Source of the DNA: Sphaeroforma sirkka
Taxonomy: Eukaryota > Opisthokonta > Ichthyosporea > Ichthyophonida
Assembly (NCBI GenBank): GCA_001586965.3
Contig: LUCW03000732.1
Location: forward strand, 52,501 to 74,542
DNA: 22,042 nt
Direction: 5' to 3'
Shown here: positions 17,505-22,042 of the stretch, one piece after another
Layout of the letters: each line of letters opens with the position of its first letter
How positions within the stretch are numbered: the first letter of the stretch is position 1
Made by a program: the position numbers and the translations under genes
The notes under the pieces: model-generated
Database searches by the model: none
What the model was told of the DNA's origin: nothing
What the model saw: the letters and a program-made list of their open reading frames with translations, nothing else

Positions 17505-19733
17505 CTATCATGAGTGAGCAGAAATGAAACAAATGAGCTTCCGACAACAAGAATGGCGGAGTGAATCCGCATGACAGAAGAAGAAAATTGCTGTCTACGT
17601 AGATAAATCAGCGATCGAGCCTGATGACTTACTTCTTACGGGTGAGTAATGGTTCAGTCTCCCTACGTTGTGTATGCAGCGCGTCGCTATCCGTGAAGCT
17701 GCTGAAAATGCAGAATTTAAAAGTTACTAGCAATTTTCTCATGTATTAAAGGTTGCAGGAATGTGAAACTTCGCAAATGAAATATTTTACCATCCTGCAC
17801 CGAAGTAAAGAGCAATATGAAGCTGGCTTTCATTGTGAACTCGTTGCTGACTATCTATGCATCAAACGCATAAAACCAAGTACTTTCTGCACGTGGCACA
17901 CAGCGTAGATATCATACAACCAGCATGCACTTACCTCTCGTCAGCCTCGCACTTCCGGCCCTCTTTCAGTACTAGCGCATCGGGCACTCGGTAGATAATA
18001 ACACCCACAGTCAATACAACAAGTGCCACACACGTGCTCATTTTCAAGGCCTCGGCGTGCTCGCCCATTAAGTATGGTATCGAGAAACACACCGTCGATA
18101 GGGGTGTGATGACGGTCAGAACTATAACCACTAACGCCGCACTTGACTTCTTGACCAGGAGTGCCTGAGGATAGCATTTGTATGGCAAGACAGTATCAGG
18201 GAGATGGATTTAAGTGTGAAGCAAACTACTTAAATATGTGGAAGTGTTAGTCTAGTCGGTTCAGACGAACGGAAACGAAAGATGACAATGAGAGCGTTTG
18301 ATAGCGGTGCCATGATCATATTGAAATCTAGTATGGCTCCGCATTCGCAACTGACCATCCTAGATATGCCTCGTGACGAAGTGTGTAGCTCAAAATACTC
18401 ACCCTGCTGATATTGAATGATGCATTGCATGCTGCTGCAATAAAATCCATACATCTCTAACCAAATATATTCGCAACTACACACGCGCTCCAAACTTTCA
18501 AAAGATACATACAAATTTACAGCCCATATTTACCTGCACTATCTGGGCGGTGAGCATGATCATCACGAAGCACGTCAACAGCACAGGAGCTTGCTCGCAT
18601 CCGTCTCCATATCCCCAGGCACACTGAAGTGACTCTTTCATGTACTCTCCAAAATCACCGGGCGCCACAGCCCCAAACTTTGGGATAAAATTAAACACGC
18701 TCAGCACACACAAAGACAGAAACTGGGCCAGTGATGACCAGGCCATCATGTACACGACGTTTACGTGCGCCTGCGAGAAGGCCAGCTCCTGAAAAACACT
18801 CTGCATGCCCATGGGCACCTGACCCAGCAGAAATACCATCGACCAGAAATACGCTGGGGGTTGGCTTTGTTGGGCGTCATCTTTTGCACCAGCGCTTACT
18901 ATTGCACTGCTGCTAGTATACCTGTAGGCATACGGATATGTACTCGTTTGCGTTCCGCTCGTCAGAAGCTCGTGCGAGTGTATTTGAGCATCATCAACAG
19001 CGCCAGGAGACATTTCGAGGCCCCCCCCCGGACCTTTCGATCCGATGAACAGAGGGTACAGCTCGATTATGACTCCCATACAGATCATCAGAGCGCCTAG
19101 CAGCTGCAAACGATGGAACCTAGAGCCCAGAATAACGATGGACATCCCCATGGTTATGGGCATCACTGCTTGTACCATAATCTGCTGCAGACTGCCTGGT
19201 ACGTGCGGATTGGCGAATATGACGCACATACCTGCGATTGCAGAGACACAATAAGTCAATACAAGTTAGAATTGATGCTGAATCATCGTCCTGGCTAAAT
19301 GCTTGAAGACGGGAACTACAACGCCGCATTTGACAACAGAAGGCTACTTTGCGAACAGTCTACTGATCCCTAGTAGAAATACTGGCACAGTTTCAATGAC
19401 AACATGACGCTCATGTCGCCGTATAGAATACAACTACATGACTCTAAGCCAGCAAATTCGGATTGGTAATGCCAAGTACAAACTTCTCGCGTGAAAGGGT
19501 TTTAAGAGCAGCCCAATTCAGTATTTCATACCGTTCAAGGCATTCAGGGCTCCGACAACGCAGAATTTCAGGTGCAACGAGGCGGTTTTGGTGTGCTGTG
19601 AAAAACCTCCCGATTTGAACTGAATGAATAACACCATAGCGAAGAACAACGGCACAAATGCGAAGGAAACTACCAGAAGTACAAAGTACGGAAATCTGTG
19701 CATGGCATAACCAGTTTTCTTTGTCACCAGCGC
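17279..19733 (-). CDS. CRT: CRT-like transporter (drug/metabolite transporter superfamily), four exons, 5' end missing
   Basis: A CRT-like integral membrane transporter. In Plasmodium the family member exports peptides and drugs from the digestive vacuole; plant CLT proteins move glutathione and gamma-glutamylcysteine. Substrate here is unknown; a vacuolar or plastid/endosomal membrane would be expected. The exons 19733-19532, 19231-18534, 18164-17935 and 17504-17279 are joined by GT-AG introns of 300, 369 and 430 nt. All phases agree, giving 451 residues and a TGA stop. They cover TM2 to TM10. Motifs by eye against PfCRT: 'VPGSLQQIMVQAVMPITM' (GNIQSFVLQLSIPINM), 'SRFHRLQLLGALMICMGVII' (RYRYHLYNYLGAVI), 'AWSSLAQFLSLCVL' (VSFFQLFTSCLIL), and 'GVIIYRV' (GSIIYRV) in the last helix. 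A cysteine pair lies in the TM7-TM8 loop. TM1 and the start codon are not found in the window. Confidence 0.88.
17935..18164 (-). CDS. CRT: CRT-like gene, exon with TM9 and TM10
   Basis: The acceptor is TATCCTCAG before 18164, phase 0, so '...AQIVQ' continues as 'ALLVKKSSAALVVIVLTV'. 'KSSAALVV' stands where PfCRT has KFSTMTYT. TM9 is 'LVVIVLTVITPLSTVCFSI', TM10 is 'CVALVVLTVGVIIYRV', followed by a charged tail 'KEGRKCEADE'. It ends in phase 2 at a strong donor, GAGAG|GTAAGT. If this intron is retained, the next codons are Arg and stop, so both spliced and unspliced forms give a complete C-terminus. Confidence 0.9.
18534..19231 (-). CDS. CRT: CRT-like gene, long exon (TM3-TM8)
   Basis: The acceptor is AATCGCAG before 19231; the first two bases complete the Gly codon. 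It carries the end of TM3 ('MCVIFANPH'), TM4, TM5 ('GALMICMGVIIELYPLFIG'), a polar loop of about 60 residues starting 'SKGPGGGLEMSPG', TM6 ('AYFWSMVFLLGQVPMGM'), TM7, a loop with two cysteines ('LQCAWGYGDGCEQAP') and TM8 ('LLTCFVMIMLTAQIVQ'). PfCRT has four cysteines in that loop. The TM5-TM6 loop is much longer than in PfCRT and includes a run of nine or so G/C bases near 19020; the frame is the same on both sides. It ends in phase 0 at donor GTGCAG|GTAAAT. Confidence 0.9.
19532..19733 (-). CDS. CRT: CRT-like gene, first visible exon (TM2 and start of TM3)
   Basis: The acceptor is TTCGAATTGCAG just right of 19733, preceded by a pyrimidine-rich tract, so this is an internal exon in phase 0; the minus-strand codons upstream of it have no ATG. 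It encodes 'ALVTKKTGYAMHRFPYFVLL', where 'HRFPYFVLL' fits the loop and start of TM2, then TM2 and 'HLKFCVVGALNALNG' (start of TM3, cf. FFAISMLDACSV). It ends in phase 1 at donor ACG|GTATGA. The first base of the shared Gly codon is in this exon. A preceding exon with TM1 is required and is not seen. Confidence 0.85.
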
Positions 19734-21405
19734 CTGCAATTCGAAATCGCACAATGTAAAAGAAAAGACGAGTAAAAAATTTGGTCAGAAAAGTAACGGC
19801 CTCGTCCCAACCAGATTACGAGCAGCTTAATACATCACGAGCAGCTAAAATCACGGTTGATATTAATTTAAATATCCGAACGTACAAGCGCTTCTATTAA
19901 AACAATATAACTCGTCAAGTAAATGTGCATATGATACACTGTTTGTGCACTTTGCACGCACTTGCAGTACACGTATGGAATTAATGTAAGCAATGTGTGT
20001 GTATCAGGATCGAAATGTCGTAATAATAATGTGTAATGTACCAGCCAATAATATGTATACATGTAACTATATCAATGCATATTAATAATAATGCCGTATA
20101 TGTAATAATGTATAATAATAATAATAATAATAATAATAATGTAATAATAATAGCCAATAATAATAATAATGTGTTAATAATAATATGCATGGATAAAATG
20201 GTAATAATAGCAATATAATAATAGCCAGTAATTGTGTAATAATGATGTTATAAATGTTTGAATGTACGGGCTATTAGCATAATGCAAGGCAATGTGCAAT
20301 GTGTGTAATGTAACAATAATGTAATAATAATAATAATAATAATTATGTGTAATATGTAAAGATAATAATAATATGCGTACGTAGTAATAATAAGAAATAA
20401 TAAGTAATAATAATAATAGGTAATACTATGTGTGTGTAATGTGTAGTAATAACCAATAATAATAGATAATAATAATAATAAGTGTAATAGCTAGCTAATA
20501 ATAATTATCAGGTATGTTTCACGCGCATGTGCATGTATGTAATATATGTGTGTATGTGTTTGTAATAATATGCGTATGTTACATGTAATGTGTGTTTTGT
20601 AACAATGCGTATAATAATAACACATGTAGTCAATGGCTGCGTTATATGTAATAATATGGCAATAATAATAATTAATAATAGCCAATGATAATAATAACTA
20701 TACTGTAATAATAATAGCCAATGTAAGGGTGTTGGTGATGACGTACATCAATACATGGATGTAGGTATGTAGCAATGTTATGTGATTGTATGTTATGTAA
20801 TATGTATGTAACAATAATAATATGTAATAATATATGTATGGTTTACGATATCATCAGGTAATAATATATGTTTACCAATGTTCAATATGTAATATCAATA
20901 ATGCGTACGTACGCAACGTAGCCAATATGTATGCCAATAATAATATCAGTAATAATATATCCATATGTATAATAGCCAATAATAATATGTAATATGTAAT
21001 AATAATATAGATGTAATAATAATGGATGCGTAGCCAGTAATAATAGTATAATAATGTATGTATGTATGTATGTACATATGTAACATAATAATAATAATAA
21101 TAATATGCAATAATAATATATGTAATAATAATATCTCAAAATGGAAAAGATAATAAAGAGTAATCGAGTATGTATGTATGTATGTTTTTTTGTATGTAGG
21201 ATAATATAAAGAGAATATGTTTGGTATGTAATAATATTATAATAATAATCTATAATAATGTATGGAAATGTCATGCACGCGCAGACACGTATGCATGCGT
21301 GTACGTTCGTGTGTAATGTTTGTATTGTGTAGCTGGCCGTCTGTATCAATATGGGACCGTATGTGGTATCAATATGTCATCCGTAAATATGTAATGCGTG
21401 CTGCA

Positions 21406-21440
21406 GCGCGCGCAATGCACGCGCGCGCACGCGCGCGCGG
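21406..21440. repeat. GC-alternating island 1 (Z-DNA-prone)
   Basis: An almost pure alternating purine-pyrimidine tract with runs such as GCGCGCGCACGCGCGCGCGG inside AT-rich simple sequence. Alternating GC of this length is a classical Z-DNA-forming sequence; formation in vivo is not shown. Confidence 0.85.
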
Positions 21441-21558
21441 TAATGTGTGGTAATGTCGAAAATAAGGGAGATGCAGTGCGCACGTTATCAGTAGTAATCA
21501 GATGTAATGTGTGGCCAATAATGTTAATGTCGTATGGACGCGCTTGCCGCGGCATCAT

Positions 21559-21633
21559 CGCGCACTTGCGCGCGTATGTGTGTAGTAATTGAATCGCGTA
21601 TCGTACCAATGTACGCGCGCGCACTTGCGCGCG
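21559..21633. repeat. GC islands 2 and 3 sharing a 16-mer
   Basis: CGCGCACTTGCGCGCG occurs exactly at 21559-21574 and 21618-21633. It is a near-palindrome (CGCGC-ACTTG-CGCGCG type) and lies in AT-rich flanks. Exact recurrence suggests local duplication or a repeated protein-binding unit. Confidence 0.85.
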
Positions 21634-22042
21634 GCGGCAATAATACAATACAATGTGTGCAATGTGTAATATTAATGTGTCATCAATAATATTATGTAGT
21701 AGTATTAATAATGTCAATGGCCAATATTATTATCAATAATATTGTCGTGCACGTCAATAATCAATGAAAATAATCAATAATATCACTTCAACAATAATGT
21801 GTAATGTGCGTAGCCATATCAGAATGTAATGTTGTGTAATGATAATAATAATATTGCGTATGTATGGAATGTAGCCAATGACAACCAATAGCCAATGACG
21901 GCCAGTAATGATGCGTGCGTAATGTGTAATGCGCATTACATGTATGTCAATAATATTACATGGATTTATCAGGTAATAGATGCATGGAGTAATCAGTGTA
22001 TGTATGTAATGTGTATGGCAAAGCGTATGTCAATATCAGCTC

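Larger units (their letters stand above)
19980..22042. repeat. TAA/AAT-rich cryptic simple-sequence block
   Basis: Over 2 kb made largely of TAATAATAAT runs on the plus strand, interspersed with short recurring words such as AGCCAATAATAAT, GTAATGTGTAATG and ATCAGGTAAT, and (GTAT)n runs near 21056-21076 and 21169-21184. Open frames here encode only Tyr/Ile/Leu or Asn runs and are not genes. On the minus strand it lies upstream of the first visible exon of the transporter gene, so it is either in an intron or 5' of that gene. Confidence 0.9.

Noticed and set aside
18230-18514. Minus-strand open frame with a 31-nt candidate micro-exon between TTTTATTGCAG and AGG|GTGAGT
   Set aside because: The direct splice 18534 to 18164 is in phase and aligns with PfCRT without a gap, so an extra exon would break the match.
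18731-19298. Plus-strand open frames opposite the transporter exon
   Set aside because: They are antisense to a well-supported exon and show no domain.
17935-19733. Similar 'QALVTKK' and 'QALLVKK' sequences at two exon starts as a trace of internal duplication
   Set aside because: They precede TM2 and TM9, which are not equivalent helices in the two-fold repeat of this superfamily, and Q in each case comes from the splice-site CAG.
20036-21349. Open frames encoding Asn runs or Tyr/Ile/Leu-rich peptides
   Set aside because: They are products of TAA/AAT simple sequence, with no motif or start context.
1-22042. CRISPR arrays, bacterial operons or rRNA genes
   Set aside because: No regularly spaced repeats with unique spacers, no rRNA-like sequence; introns and retroelements show a eukaryotic nuclear context.

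Overview
The window looks like a repeat-rich nuclear segment of a unicellular eukaryote. It has one intron-containing host gene with GT-AG introns of 300-430 nt, Ty3/gypsy-type retroelement fossils on both strands, and more than 2 kb of TAA/AAT simple sequence. The lineage cannot be fixed from the sequence. The host gene family (chloroquine-resistance-transporter-like, CRT) occurs in apicomplexans, plants, oomycetes and amoebae. The introns are longer than typical oomycete ones, so another protist group is as likely.

Layout. 1-3565 (+) is a 5'-truncated, heavily decayed Ty3/gypsy pol: the end of reverse transcriptase, RNase H, a segment resembling the post-RNase H tail of DIRS/Ngaro elements, and a DDE integrase with zinc-binding and C-terminal modules. 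3591-4611 (+) holds two coding-like stretches that weakly resemble a tyrosine recombinase. 4716-4966 and 5317-5562 are two nearly identical ~250-bp direct repeats with LTR-like ends. Between and beyond them lies a second fossil on the minus strand (about 4967-7461), with gag-like, protease-end, RT (including YIDD) and the same DIRS-like tail. 8040-9221 (-) is a further gag-like fossil. 9300-11384 holds LTR-like sequence, a perfect hairpin, a CT microsatellite, a diverged inverted repeat pair and two tandem arrays. From 11385 to 17278 little is recognisable apart from a minus-strand protease/linker fossil at about 14784-15303.

17279-19733 (-) is the one convincing host gene. It is a CRT-like member of the drug/metabolite transporter superfamily, rebuilt here from four exons whose splice phases all agree. 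They give 451 residues covering TM2-TM10 and the C-terminal tail. The first exon (TM1) is not visible; the good acceptor at 19734 implies an intron reaching toward or through the simple-sequence block. 19980-22042 is (TAA)n-like cryptic simple sequence with three embedded GC-alternating islands.

The most unusual signals are the shared DIRS-like tail in two opposite-strand gypsy-type fossils, one of which also has a DDE integrase, and the possible recombinase-like segment after that integrase.
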